Source: DATLXH01 sp035576005
GTDB taxonomy: Bacteria; Acidobacteriota; Thermoanaerobaculia; Gp7-AA8
Assembly (NCBI GenBank): GCA_035576005.1
Contig: DATLXH010000011.1
Span: forward strand, 1-42,110
Direction: 5' to 3'
Length of the DNA stretch: 42,110 nt
The notes under the pieces are model-generated. The model saw only the letters and a list, made by a program, of their open reading frames with translations, was not told the DNA's origin and searched no databases. Position 1 is the first letter of the stretch. Each line of letters begins with the position of its first letter. Below, piece by piece: positions 8,602 through 18,396 of the stretch. The position numbers and the translations under genes were made by a program.

Positions 8602-8795
8602 GAGCCGCGCAGCGGCGTTTCCCTCTCCCCGGCGGGGAGAGGGAGGCGAGCGAAGCGAAGCAGGGAGAGGGGCGTGGAAGTCTCGAGACTCCGTTGGAGA
8701 GGGCGAGGTCTTCGTATCTCTCATGGCGCTCTCCAGGTAGCTGACGCGACCACCCTCTCGCCGCCGGGGAGAGGGAGCGCGGCTTCGCGGCGTAA
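8602..8795. repeat. 'CTCTCCCC' palindromic repeat, composite copy 1
   Basis: The composite has two hairpin ends. It begins GAGCCGCGCAGCGGCG, followed by the palindrome CCCTCTCCCCGGCGGGGAGAGGG-type core, then a shared spacer containing GCGAAGCGAAGCAGGGAGAG, GAAGTCTCG and GTCTTCGTATCTCTC, and ends with a second CTC..CCGCCGGGGAGAGGG core and GCGGCTTCGCGGCG. The same layout appears inverted at 16951-17139 and 24903-25094, with half copies at 24050-24138 and 41829-41915. It has no coding content and abuts the truncated Ig-like gene. Confidence 0.85.
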
Positions 8796-8809
8796 GCTCG
8801 GTGGCGGAG

Positions 8810-11311
8810 TTAAATCGGACTCCCGGCTGGGATGTCGAGCGGGCGCAACGGCTGCCACGGACCCGCGGGTCTTGCCAGGAACCGTCGAATGTCGGCCGCG
8901 GTCGTTCTCTGATGTGCGACGTCGATCACGTCACTACTTCGTGTTGTGCCGATCGACTCTTCGAGCGAACGGAGCGCCTGTTCCGCGATGGCGCGCACCT
9001 GCGATGAGGCGCGGGTTTCTGCCGCCGTATCCATCAGTCTTCTCACCAGCAGGTTTTGAACCGCTCGTCGAATGCTCTGCTCGTATTGATCAGAGGAACG
9101 CTTCGTCCAGAGGTAGTCGACCAGGTCGCGCACTACCGTCTCGAAGCCTGGCTGCGATGGGTCGAGCGCCTTCTGCTCGATCATCCTCGCGGCGCGCTCA
9201 TGCTGCAGCAGTCCGAGGAGCGTTCCGTCCGCAGGAATCGTTGCCACGCCTACGGCATCGAACGTCGGACCGGTACGTCGTTCGAACCTCTCCAGAGTCG
9301 GCGCGGAGACTCCCTCGGCGGCTGGTGGTAGCAGCGCCAGAATCCGGCGCGGAATCGCAAGCGTGGACGGGTCGAGCGTCGTGAGCAGCACTTTCAGAGC
9401 TTCACGCTGGCGGGAGGGATCGACCGGAGTGACCACACGGCCCGGAAGCGCCGCGCCATCACTCTTCACGCTGTACGTGTACTCGACTCCCCCCAGAGTT
9501 TTCACGGCCGCATCAACCTGATAACGATGATGCAGATAGAGAGGGAGGAAGGTGGCCTCGAGCGTCGAGACCGGGGCGCCCTCCGCGATGCTTCCAAGAC
9601 CGAATCGGTTCATCCCGATTCTGCGGACTTCCATTTCGTGCTGCAGTCCTGCGACAGGATCGGCTCCGTTGTCCCAGAGATTCGCCAGAGGATGTGCGGC
9701 GCCGGCCCCGCGCGCGTCGTCGTCGCCTACGTAGAGCATGCCGGCAGCAACACCGTCCTGCACGATCCTGCTCAGTGCCTTCCTTTCATCGACCCCTTCG
9801 CTGAACTGGCCGTAAGCCCAGGCAACCGCGAACTTGTCGAACGGTCCAACCCCACGGCCATACGCGTCGGACAGATCGATGCGATCTCCCGCAATGCGCA
9901 CCATCGGCGCCGGGTAGTCCATCACGGAAGCTCGGCCATACGTGCTCGCCGCGAAGTTGTGCGAGAGGCCCAGCGTATGTCCGACCTCGTGCGCTGAGAG
10001 CTGTCTCAAACGTGCGAGCGACATTTCGATCGGGTTCGTCGATCCATCGAGTCCGGCCAGATACTCACCTGTGGCGACGGAGTGCGAATCACCGAATAGC
10101 GGATTGAGCCCCGCTGCGAGCAATACATCCTGTCTAACTCGGAGCGATCCAAGGGAAACATTTCCTTTGATGATTTCTCCGGTGCGGGGATCGACCACGC
10201 TCGCCCCGTACGACCAGCCGCGCGTGGAGCGATGGACCCACGTGATCATGTTGTATCGGAGGTCGAGTGGGTCTGCGTCGGGCGGCAGCATCTCGACGCG
10301 AAACGCATTCTGAAATCCCGCGGCCAGGAACGCATCGCTCCACCAGCGCGCACCGTCGAGAAGAGCAGACCGGACCGGTTCCGGGGTACCAGGATCGAGG
10401 TAATAAACGATCGGTTCGACCGGCTCCGAGACCGCGGCGGTCGGGTCCTTTTTTTCGAGCCGATGCCGCGTGATCCATCGCTTACGAATCGGCTCGTGAA
10501 TCGGGGAAGCGTAGTCGTGAAAATCAACGAAAATGAATCCCGTGCGCGGGTCGTGTTCTCTCGGCTTATATCCCGGCGGAGGCAGCTCGACGAGCGAATG
10601 ATGTTGCCGAACGGTGATGGTATTCGCGTCGGGAGCCACACGCTGCACTCGCGGTCCGGGGCGCTGCGAGGTGAACGTCAGGAGCGTCTCGATCTCTGTG
10701 TTTTTCGGAAACACTTTCGTGCGCGGAAGCCAGTACGCACTACGTGATGCTTCGAGTGAGAACGACCCTTCCTCGGCGACTTCGAGCGATCGCTGCACGC
10801 CATGCGCATCGCGCAGGAAGAAGGAAGTTGCGTCGATGAGAGCGCGTCCGCCTTCCGAGGCCACGATGTCGAACGATCCCAGGACCGATTGCGCAAAAGA
10901 ATCCTCGACTGCAGCACGTTCCCGGGCGTCCTCGCTCAGCGCGCGGAAGCCGTAGTTGCGCTGAATCAGCAGCATCTTCGGTCCTACTCTCTCGAAGCGG
11001 ACCACAGCGGTAGTGCCCGCCTGATTACGATCGAGACCAACCGGATACCAGTTGATGCCGACGCCGGACGCCAGAGACGTCTGGTAAAGAAACTCCTCGC
11101 CCGGACGCGAGACCTCGAGGTAGAGCTTGCCGTCGGTCTCATTCCAGTGAAGAGGAACGAAGCCGTCCATGTGGGTCATGCCCTGGACCTTCGCTGCAAT
11201 CGCGGTGGAGGGTCTTGCCGTATCTGATGGGGCCGGTTTCGGCGCGGTTGCACAACCAACGGTCGGTAAGAGTACGAGCAGAAAAAAGGTGAAGGCTTTC
11301 AAAAGTCGCAT
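8810..11311 (-). CDS. Zinc metalloprotease lipoprotein (DUF5117 family)
   Basis: The 833-residue protein has a lipoprotein signal (MRLLKAFTFFLLVLLPTVGC). The middle and C-terminal part carries the zinc site HEVGHTLGLSHNF (HExxHxxGxxH, near residues 441-451) followed by the Met-turn-like segment ASVMDYPAPM. The N-terminal half, with GLDRNQAG and PPGYKPREHDPRTGF, matches DUF5117-type proteases common in Acidobacteriota and Bacteroidota. It probably digests peptides outside the inner membrane; substrate unknown. The ATG at 11311 begins the signal peptide and is preferred over an in-frame GTG 15 nt upstream. It follows the frameshifted kinase gene by about 60 nt on the same strand. Confidence 0.88.
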   Translation of the reverse strand: MRLLKAFTFFLLVLLPTVGCATAPKPAPSDTARPSTAIAAKVQGMTHMDGFVPLHWNETDGKLYLEVSRPGEEFLYQTSLASGVGINWYPVGLDRNQAGTTAVVRFERVGPKMLLIQRNYGFRALSEDARERAAVEDSFAQSVLGSFDIVASEGGRALIDATSFFLRDAHGVQRSLEVAEEGSFSLEASRSAYWLPRTKVFPKNTEIETLLTFTSQRPGPRVQRVAPDANTITVRQHHSLVELPPPGYKPREHDPRTGFIFVDFHDYASPIHEPIRKRWITRHRLEKKDPTAAVSEPVEPIVYYLDPGTPEPVRSALLDGARWWSDAFLAAGFQNAFRVEMLPPDADPLDLRYNMITWVHRSTRGWSYGASVVDPRTGEIIKGNVSLGSLRVRQDVLLAAGLNPLFGDSHSVATGEYLAGLDGSTNPIEMSLARLRQLSAHEVGHTLGLSHNFAASTYGRASVMDYPAPMVRIAGDRIDLSDAYGRGVGPFDKFAVAWAYGQFSEGVDERKALSRIVQDGVAAGMLYVGDDDARGAGAAHPLANLWDNGADPVAGLQHEMEVRRIGMNRFGLGSIAEGAPVSTLEATFLPLYLHHRYQVDAAVKTLGGVEYTYSVKSDGAALPGRVVTPVDPSRQREALKVLLTTLDPSTLAIPRRILALLPPAAEGVSAPTLERFERRTGPTFDAVGVATIPADGTLLGLLQHERAARMIEQKALDPSQPGFETVVRDLVDYLWTKRSSDQYEQSIRRAVQNLLVRRLMDTAAETRASSQVRAIAEQALRSLEESIGTTRSSDVIDVAHQRTTAADIRRFLARPAGPWQPLRPLDIPAGSPI

Positions 11312-11370
11312 CGCGGAACGATACACGGAAAGCGGCGTCGACAGCGGGCGCGTCGGAGTAGCCGCCGACT

Positions 11371-14007
11371 CTATTTACGGAACTGCTTCCGCCAGTGAAC
11401 GACCATGTGCAGAGGATTTGCGATCGTATCTCCGGCCTCCGTGGGAAGGAGAATCCGCCCGTCTGGCGCGATGTTGAAGGAGGGGCCAAGCCGAAAGGGC
11501 GTGCTGCGTTCGAGCGTAATCGGAAGCTCGACGGCAGGATCGAACTCACCCGTTGCCGATCGCGACGCTGACAGGATTTTCTGCCGCTTCTGAAAAACAA
11601 CGCCTTGCCGTCCGCCGACCAGCGCGGCGAATCCCCTCCTTCGTAGGAGATCTGGCGCTTTCCTTCCGGGACCGGAAAGGTGGTGACGTAGACTTCCTCC
11701 CGATCCGACTCTTTCGAATTGTACGCAAGCCATTTTCCGTCCGGTGAGACAGTGCCATTTGCCTCGTCGGCGATGGTCTGAACCAGGGGGATCACCGGTC
11801 GCCGGGCGTCGACCGGGATGGCCACCACATCAAATCGAGTCGCGTTCTGCTGGACGCTTGCCACGACATACTGCCCGTCGGGAGACCAGTCGGTGACCAG
11901 AAGACTCTTGCCAGGGCTCCGCAGCTCAACTTTTGGGGTGCGGCCGCTCAGGTCCTGGATCCAGAGCCGCCCCTGCTTGTTGAAGACGGACGCTCCCACC
12001 GCCAGTCTTGCAGCGTCGCGAGAGAATGCGGCGCTGACGAGCGCTGAATTTTCGGAGGTGATGCGGGAGATGCCGGGTCGGTCGAGTTGAAACAGCCACA
12101 CATCGCGGCCAGTTGACCCGCCGAGGATCGCGGCCAGCTTTCGTCCATCCGCGGCCAGTGCACCTCCCTAGATACGACCGGATAAGTGCACCTGCGGGGC
12201 CGAGCTTTCTGCCATCTGAGGAGAACCATGCGAGCTGCGTTGAAGTCTCCACCGCCTGCCGATAGAGCAGCACACCATTCGATGAAACAGAAAAGTTCCC
12301 GACGTCTCGCGGCTCGTAAAACTCGACTGTCTCAGCGAGCGGGATAATGCTGCCGCTCAAAGTCAGGGATTTGATGTCGAATCGTTGGGCCACCAGGGTG
12401 CCCGATTTCATGAATAGGAGATACCCATCGGAGTAGTGAGCGTTAGAGCTACTCTCCAGAACCCGGCGGCTCGCGCCACCGTCCATTGACGCCGCGAAAA
12501 CACCATTTGGTTTTCGCGGGTCGTCGCGCACCACATGCAGGAATGTCTTCCCATCGGGCAGGAATGATGGGTTGCGATGGGTCGCTGTGCCTTGATTGTC
12601 GGTCACTCTGACCGGCTGTCCACCGTTCTCGGAAACCTTGAAAATAGGTTCCCGGATGTTGGGCGTAAACACGATCTCGCCGCGGCTTCCCCAGCTCCCT
12701 CCGCGCCCTTCCGGAGCGTCGCACAGTGTCTGAATCGCTCCTCCCAAGGCCGGGACGGTTTGAAGCTTGCCGTTTGCGAAAAACCCCACGGTCTCACTAT
12801 CAGGTGACCAGAAAGGGAAGAGGGCACTATTGGTTCCGGCCAGTGCTTTCGTCTCTCCTGTGGAGAGATCGCGAACCGCCAGCGATTGTCCGTTCTTGCT
12901 CTTGACGACCATTACGATCCTCTTGCCGTCAGGCGAGATCATGGCCGCGCCGTAAATCACTTCGGCGGGGGTCTCCTCTCCAATGATGTCGACGCGCATG
13001 AGCCGTTCGGCCGCGACCAGGCGTTTCGCGAGATAGCCGGCAACGAGGGCCAGCGCGACAGTGGTCACGATGCCCGCGATGGCAACAGCGGCCGCTAGTC
13101 TCCGGCGCCCGGGCCGGGCAATGGAGACGCTCGTCGCAGCGGAGGGCGAAGTGAGCGTGCTCATCCACCGAAGCTCGCTGGCAACGTCCTGAGCACTTTG
13201 CCACCGCTCCTCAGGCTCCTTCGCCAGACACTTCTCGACCGTGTGCTCGAATGCTGGCGGCGTGAGTGGCTGAAGCTCGCGCAACGGACGGGGTGTGCCT
13301 GCAACGATCTGCGCGATGAGCGACGTCCTGGTCTTTCCGTCGAAAGCACGTTGTCCCGTAGCCATCTCGTAGAGCACTGCGCCGAGTGCGAAGATGTCGG
13401 TTCGCGCGTCCGCTTCGTCTCCTGCGAGCTGCTCGGGCGCCATGTACTGAAACGTCCCGAGGATGGTCCCTTCCTGCGTCAGCGGCTTGTGATGTGTTGC
13501 GTCATCCGGTGTCGAACCAGATTTCACCGCCGTCAGCGATTTTGCGAGACCAAAGTCGAGAAGTTTCGCTCCAGACTTTGTGAGCATGACGTTCGCCGGC
13601 TTGAGATCGCGATGCATGACGCCCTGCCTGTGCGCGAGCGCCAGCGCGTCCGCGATCTGCGCGCCGTATCGCAGCACCTCGCCAAGAGATAGTGGTCCTT
13701 TCGCCAGACGATCCGAGAGCGTCTCGCCTTCGAGCAGTTCCATGACCAGATAGTCGGTCCCGTTCTCGTGACCAATGTCATACAGCGTGCAGATGTTCGG
13801 ATGATTGAGCTGCGAGATTGTGCGTGCTTCGCGATCGAAACGGGCGCGCAGGTCTTCGTTGCCCGCGAAGCTGGCGGACAGCACCTTGATCGCGACGCTG
13901 CGGTCGAGTCGCGTGTCACTCGCTTTGAAGACCTCGCCCATTCCGCCGGCACCGATGCGCGAGACGATCTCGTACGGCCCCAGGCGTTTCCCAACTGTCA
14001 CGTCCAT
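11371..14007 (-). pseudogene. Frameshifted Ser/Thr kinase with C-terminal beta-propeller
   Basis: The N-terminal two-thirds reads cleanly: kinase domain (GAGGMGEVFKASD, VAIKVL, HRDLKPANVML, DFGLAK, GTFQYMAPEQL), a membrane helix near residue 310-330, and WD40/TolB-type propeller blades (ISPDGKRIVMV and similar). Two single-base shifts then break the frame. Near 12165 the frame leaves after LGPAGALIRSYLG and resumes at ALAADGRKLAAILGG; near 11575, in a short A/T run, it resumes at KILSASRSATGEF and runs to TAG at 11371. Corrected, it would be about 880 residues, the same as the intact paralogue beside it. A Shine-Dalgarno GAAGGGA precedes the ATG. Either the gene is decaying or these are assembly errors; as written, the product would lack the last propeller blades. 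Confidence 0.8.
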
Positions 14008-14188
14008 TGTCGAATCCCTTCATTATCGCGCACGACGTCACGCTTGGCGCGAGACCCGTGGAAACATCGAGGAGCTCAGGGAGGGGGAGTGCTTGAGCTT
14101 TGTCCTCGACAACTCGGTGGCTATGCGTGGATTTCTTGTTATGGCGGACCTCAGGAGCCTGCCTGTTCCGGCGACGTGAACGCCCAGG

Positions 14189-16834
14189 CTAAGAGGCGGG
14201 ACGAAGCCGTTGTTTCAGCTCGTCGAACCAGTTGAGGACGACGTAGAACTGCGAGGCACTGGCCGGTTTGCTCTCCTTGACACGCAAGAGCCGGACGCCG
14301 TCCGTCGAGAGCGTCTGATCATCGGCATACCCATGGCGGTCCATGACCAGCTGCGGAGTGCCTACTCGCATTCGAGGCGCGGTTTCGATCGGCACCCGAA
14401 AGATCTTTGTTCCCTGGCGATACATGATCGCGCGCCCGTCGCCAGTCCAGATCGCGTTGTCCGCCCCACCGGTCGATACCTGCCATTTTCCTCCCCGCTG
14501 AGGGTACGGTCGGACATAGGTCTCAGGACGCCCGGATTCATCCGAGCCATAAAGCAACCACCGGCCGTCAGGCGAGAATTGTCCGCCGGTCTCGCGAAAC
14601 CGGCTTTGGACCACCGCCTCGGGCTTGCGTGCTCCTGAAAGCGGCATCAGCCAGAGGTCGCTTTGCGTGCCGGGCGAATCCTCGCTGAACAGAAGCGCAG
14701 TACCGTCCGGCGATAGGTCGTTGGGGAACTGGTTCCGGGAAGAGGAAGTCAGACGCTGCTCGCCTGTACTTCCATCCGCAGCGGTCCAATACAGGTTATA
14801 TGCTCCCGAGCGGCTCGAAGCCCAGATGATGCGCTGGCCGTCAACCGTCCAGAGCGCCAAGAGGTCGTCGCCGCCGAAGGAAACGCGCGTGACTGCGTCA
14901 CGTGCTATGTCGAGCTGCCACACATCGAACGTGGCCGTTTCCAGAGTGACTGCCACCGACGCTCCGTCCGGGGAAAGTGCAGGGTCCGCATACGGTCGCT
15001 GAGTCTGAACGACGGGCTGTTCTCCCTTCGCGTCCGCCCAGACGAGAACACGGTCGTTTTCGATGCGGGACCCGGGCACATATACGAGTGCCCCGTCGGC
15101 CGAGGTCGCGTATTGATACTCACCGTTGAGGACTCCGTTCGTAATGCCGTTGATCACGGGGACGGCGGCCCCGGTCGTTCGGAGGGTCTTCAAGTCGAAC
15201 GGAACAGCAAAGAGAGAGTCGCCACGCCCAAAGAGAATGTGACCCGTGGAGACGTATCGCGCGCAGGTGCCACCTTCGACCACAACCTCGGTTTTGCCTG
15301 TTTTGATCGAGTGCACGACGATCCTGGCCTCGTCCCATGAGGTGTTGTTCCATCCGGTTGCAATGATTGCATCACCATCTGCGATTACGTGCGGCCACAG
15401 GACGGCACGCATCTGCCGGCCTGGATCGGGTCGTAGAATCGGCCGGGATTTTCCACCCGCTGCCGGGATCGCGTGAATCCCTCCGGAGAAGTTTATCGGG
15501 TAGTAGATCGTGTCTCCGTACCAGTCGATTCCCACGGTGCCATCGCCTCTGTCATCAAGCGTTACGGGGATCCCGCCGTCGAGTGACAGCCTCTTGAGCT
15601 TCCGTCCCCCGATGAATGCGATGGACTTGCCGTCCGGCGAAAAGGTGAACGCTGTGACGTCCTCAGTGCCGGGGATCGCAATAGAAGTGAACTCAGCCAG
15701 GCGACGGAGGTAGAGCCGGGAAACTCCGTTGGTCTCGCCTCGGTAAACGATGCGTAGACCATCGGGAGAGATCGCGACGACCTTTTGGGATGTGAGAGCG
15801 ATCGGCGCCTGTGCTGGTGCTGGAACGGCGAAGCGGACGACGGGCCGGCGAGGCTCGCGGGCACGACTCAGCCAGGTGGCCATTGCGCCGATTGCCAACC
15901 CCGACACAAGGACGGCTGCAATCAACGCGAGCGGCCTTCGGCTCTGCGGCGCCTGCGACGAAGGCGCTATGGGACGGGCGAGTGTTTTCGCGATCCATTT
16001 CAATTCCTCAGCCACATCGGCGGCGCTTTGCCAGCGCTCGTCGGGATCCTTGGCAAGACAGCGCTGAACCAGTCGTTCAAACGAGGGCGCTGTCAGCGGC
16101 TGCAGTTCGCTGATAGGACGGGGATTGACCGCCAGGATGCTGGCCACGAGGCTCGTCCGGTTTTTGCCAGTGAAGGCGCGAGCGCCGGTCGCCATTTCAT
16201 AAAGGACGGCTCCAAGAGTGAAGATGTCCGAGCGCGCATCAGCTTCCTCTCCAGTGAGCTGCTCTGGTGCCATGTACTGGAACGTGCCGAGAATGGTTCC
16301 TTCCTGTGTAAGAGGCTTGTGTTGAGTTGCGGCATCCGCTGCAGTCGATGGTTGGACAGTGCTCAGCGTCTTGGCCAGACCAAAGTCGAGCAGTTTTGCT
16401 CCGGACTTTGTGAGCATGACGTTGGCGGGCTTGAGGTCACGATGCGTGATTCCGTGCCGATGCGCGCGAGCCAGTGCATCCGCGATCTGCGCCCCGTACC
16501 GCAAGACCTCGGGTAGCGGGAGCGGACCCTTTTCCATACGGTCCGCGAGCGTCTCGCCGTCGAGCAGCTCCATGACGAGATAGTCGAGACCATCTTCATG
16601 GCCAACGTCATAGAGGGTGCAGATGTTCGGATGATTCAGCTGCGAGATCGTCCGTGCTTCACGCTCGAAGCGGGCGCGGAGATCCGAATTTCCTGCGAAG
16701 CCGGTCGAAAGAACCTTGATCGCGACGCTCCGCTCGAGCCGTGTATCGCGGGCCCGGTAAACCTCGCCCATGCCGCCGGCTCCCAGCTGGCCGGAAATCT
16801 CGTAGGGGCCTACACGCGCGCCGTTCTGCAGCAT
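14189..16834 (-). CDS. Membrane Ser/Thr protein kinase with WD40/TolB-like propeller
   Basis: The 881-residue protein is a PknB-type kinase: P-loop GAGGMGEVYRARD, Lys in VAIKVL, catalytic HRDLKPANVML, DFGLAK, and activation segment GTFQYMAPEQL. It is followed by a single membrane helix (about 304-326, LALIAAVLVSGLAIGAMATWL) and a C-terminal beta-propeller with repeated SPDG motifs (for example ISPDGLRIVYRG, FSPDGKSIAFIGG, LSPDGASVAV, FSPDGRWLLYGSDESGR). The topology suggests a cytosolic kinase with an extracytoplasmic sensor propeller. It is highly similar to its frameshifted neighbour, so the pair arose by tandem duplication. The ligand and target proteins are unknown. Confidence 0.92.
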   Translation of the reverse strand: MLQNGARVGPYEISGQLGAGGMGEVYRARDTRLERSVAIKVLSTGFAGNSDLRARFEREARTISQLNHPNICTLYDVGHEDGLDYLVMELLDGETLADRMEKGPLPLPEVLRYGAQIADALARAHRHGITHRDLKPANVMLTKSGAKLLDFGLAKTLSTVQPSTAADAATQHKPLTQEGTILGTFQYMAPEQLTGEEADARSDIFTLGAVLYEMATGARAFTGKNRTSLVASILAVNPRPISELQPLTAPSFERLVQRCLAKDPDERWQSAADVAEELKWIAKTLARPIAPSSQAPQSRRPLALIAAVLVSGLAIGAMATWLSRAREPRRPVVRFAVPAPAQAPIALTSQKVVAISPDGLRIVYRGETNGVSRLYLRRLAEFTSIAIPGTEDVTAFTFSPDGKSIAFIGGRKLKRLSLDGGIPVTLDDRGDGTVGIDWYGDTIYYPINFSGGIHAIPAAGGKSRPILRPDPGRQMRAVLWPHVIADGDAIIATGWNNTSWDEARIVVHSIKTGKTEVVVEGGTCARYVSTGHILFGRGDSLFAVPFDLKTLRTTGAAVPVINGITNGVLNGEYQYATSADGALVYVPGSRIENDRVLVWADAKGEQPVVQTQRPYADPALSPDGASVAVTLETATFDVWQLDIARDAVTRVSFGGDDLLALWTVDGQRIIWASSRSGAYNLYWTAADGSTGEQRLTSSSRNQFPNDLSPDGTALLFSEDSPGTQSDLWLMPLSGARKPEAVVQSRFRETGGQFSPDGRWLLYGSDESGRPETYVRPYPQRGGKWQVSTGGADNAIWTGDGRAIMYRQGTKIFRVPIETAPRMRVGTPQLVMDRHGYADDQTLSTDGVRLLRVKESKPASASQFYVVLNWFDELKQRLRPAS

Positions 16835-16950
16835 CGGAATGTTGCGATTATGACATCAAGCGCCGGCCAGACTGCTTCTGAACCCTGGAGTAAGGGAGCC
16901 TGTCGCGTCCCGGTCATCGAAAGTTCGTGATGAGCCGCCTTGACGCCACG

Positions 16951-17139
16951 GCCCCGCAGGGCCGAACCCTCTCCCCGGCGGGGAGAGGGTGGTCGCGTCA
17001 GCGACCGGGAGAGGGGCCGCGAGAGATACGAAGACCGCGCTGTTCTCAGGCATGGCGAGACTTTCACGCCCCTCTCTCTGCTTCGCTTCGCTCGCTTCCC
17101 TCTCCCCGCCGGGGAGAGGGAACGCCGCTTCGCGGCTCA
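16951..17139. repeat. 'CTCTCCCC' palindromic repeat, composite copy 2 (inverted)
   Basis: This copy is in reverse orientation to the one at 8602-8795. It starts with the small hairpin GCCCCGCAGGGCCG, contains two CTCTCCCC/GGGGAGAG cores (around 16970-16990 and 17100-17120), the shared GAGAGATACGAAGACC spacer and ACTTTCACGCCCCTCTC, and ends CGCCGCTTCGCGGCTC. It fills the gap between the kinase promoter region and the end of the aquaporin gene. Confidence 0.85.
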
Positions 17140-17159
17140 CTGCATCAGTTTTTGCCGGT

Positions 17160-17852
17160 CTATAGTGCGATGTTGTCGTCTTTTGAGTCGACCAGTAGAA
17201 GCCACCTGAAAAGCGTTGTGGCCGCCAACGCGCCCAGGATCTGCGCAAGGACGAAAAGAGGCACGTCTGCAGGCCTGATTTCGGAGAAAGTTGAAGTCAG
17301 CGCCCGGGCCATTGTGACTGCGGGGTTGGCGAATGACGTGGAGGCGGTGAACCAGTACGCCGCGGTGATGTATGCGGCGACAGTTAGAGGAACGACTGAC
17401 GCGAGACGGCCAGTCCCATGGATTACGGCGAGGAGTCCGAACGTCGCCACGAGCTCGCTCACCAACTGGCCGGTTCCACTTCGGACGTGCCCGGAGAGTT
17501 GCACGAGCGGAAGCTCGAACATCGCATGTGTGACGACCACTCCTGCCGGTGCGCCCGTTACCTGGGCGGTGACGAACGCTGCGAAGTGCCGCCACGGCAA
17601 CACCCGCTCTACGGCGGATGCAAGCGAGACAACGGGGTTGAAGTGCGCGCCCGAGATCGGTCCGAACGTGAAGATGAGCGCGATGAGCGCAGCGCCCGTG
17701 GCAATGCTGTTGGCAAGGAGTGCCAGTGCAGCATTCCCGTTCGACAGCCGTTCCGCCATGATGCCCGAGCCGACGACCGCAGCGACCAGCAGGGCCGTCC
17801 CTGTTCCCTCAGCCACCGCGGCCCGACGGATATCTGTGTGCCGGTAGGTCAC
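17160..17852 (-). CDS. aqpS: MIP-family channel of the AqpS type in an arsenic cluster
   Basis: The 230-residue product is an aquaglyceroporin-fold channel with six predicted membrane segments and both pore motifs: HFNPVVS (first motif NPV instead of NPA, about 71-76) and SFANPAVTMAR (NPA at about 176-178). The GTG start at 17852 is chosen because it overlaps the TGA of arsI (GTGA), giving translational coupling; longer frames would run inside arsI. In Sinorhizobium meliloti AqpS replaces the arsenite pump in the ars operon and lets As(III) leave down its gradient. Here too no Acr3 or ArsB is visible, so an As(III) or methylarsenite facilitator role is likely from context; plain water or glycerol transport is possible. 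Confidence 0.8.
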   Translation of the reverse strand: MTYRHTDIRRAAVAEGTGTALLVAAVVGSGIMAERLSNGNAALALLANSIATGAALIALIFTFGPISGAHFNPVVSLASAVERVLPWRHFAAFVTAQVTGAPAGVVVTHAMFELPLVQLSGHVRSGTGQLVSELVATFGLLAVIHGTGRLASVVPLTVAAYITAAYWFTASTSFANPAVTMARALTSTFSEIRPADVPLFVLAQILGALAATTLFRWLLLVDSKDDNIAL

Positions 17853-18319
17853 GACGTCGTTGCGCCCGCGCTGATATCGGTCAGTGAAGAGACACAGCAC
17901 GAGGCCGTGTCTGGTGTCTCCGGAAGGTTGTCTTCCAGGACTACGAAGACTTCCCACTCGTTGCCGTCGGGGTCATGCACCCAGCTCTTGTCCTGCTTCG
18001 CGTAACAGCAGTTCGTCTGCATCTCCTCTCGTGTGACGAGACCGTCTCTTCCCCAGCGAAGCCGCATCGCCAGTACGTCATCGGTCGAGCCAACCTGGAT
18101 GCCCATATGCGAGAGCGCGCCGGGACCGGCCAGATTGGGCACCTCATTCAAAGAGAGGTTCACCGGCGGATTCTCAACATTGAATTTCGCGTAGCCCCTC
18201 CGGATCTTCGACGGTTCGGTCCCGAGCATCCTGCGGTAGAAGTCGACGCTCTTGTCGACGTTTCGCACATTGAGGGCTACATGAACTCTTAACGCCTGTA
18301 CCTCGGAAGTTGCGGTCAT
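17849..18319 (-). CDS. arsI: ArsI-like C-As lyase (CadI/ArsI VOC family)
   Basis: This 156-residue vicinal-oxygen-chelate dioxygenase shows the ArsI hallmark pair Cys104-Cys105 in QTNCCYAKQDKSWVHDPDGN, which binds trivalent organoarsenicals. Likely Fe(II) ligands are His13, His71 and Glu123, with spacing like characterised ArsI proteins. A second vicinal pair sits near the C-terminus (SCCVSS). ArsI cleaves the carbon-arsenic bond of methylarsenite or aromatic arsenicals to give As(III). A good Shine-Dalgarno AAAGGAGAA precedes the ATG. It is divergent from arsR and coupled to the AqpS-like channel. Cadmium-linked CadI is the alternative name; the arsenic reading is favoured by the context. 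Confidence 0.85.
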   Translation of the reverse strand: MTATSEVQALRVHVALNVRNVDKSVDFYRRMLGTEPSKIRRGYAKFNVENPPVNLSLNEVPNLAGPGALSHMGIQVGSTDDVLAMRLRWGRDGLVTREEMQTNCCYAKQDKSWVHDPDGNEWEVFVVLEDNLPETPDTASCCVSSLTDISAGATTS

Positions 18320-18333
18320 GGACGTTCTCCTTT

Positions 18334-18353
18334 ATATTCGTGAATACGAATAT
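18334..18353. promoter_or_regulatory. ArsR operator-like palindrome in divergent promoter
   Basis: The perfect inverted repeat ATATTCGT-gaat-ACGAATAT lies between arsI and arsR. It matches the general ATTCG...CGAAT form of ArsR operators and stands out from the GC-rich surroundings. A further half site, CGAATATG, recurs at 18392-18399 over the arsR start codon. Binding here could repress both directions until As(III) is bound. Confidence 0.75.
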
Positions 18354-18396
18354 GTACCTGACGATAGTCAGGAGGGATACATTTGTCAAGGCGAAT

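Noticed and set aside
8485..9384. Plus-strand frame of about 300 codons
   Set aside because: It runs through a repeat and then antisense to the DUF5117 protease; no protein signature.
11139..12101. A separate minus-strand protein of about 320 residues
   Set aside because: Its first part is the propeller of the frameshifted kinase and its last part is noise antisense/out of frame to the protease start; it is not an independent gene.
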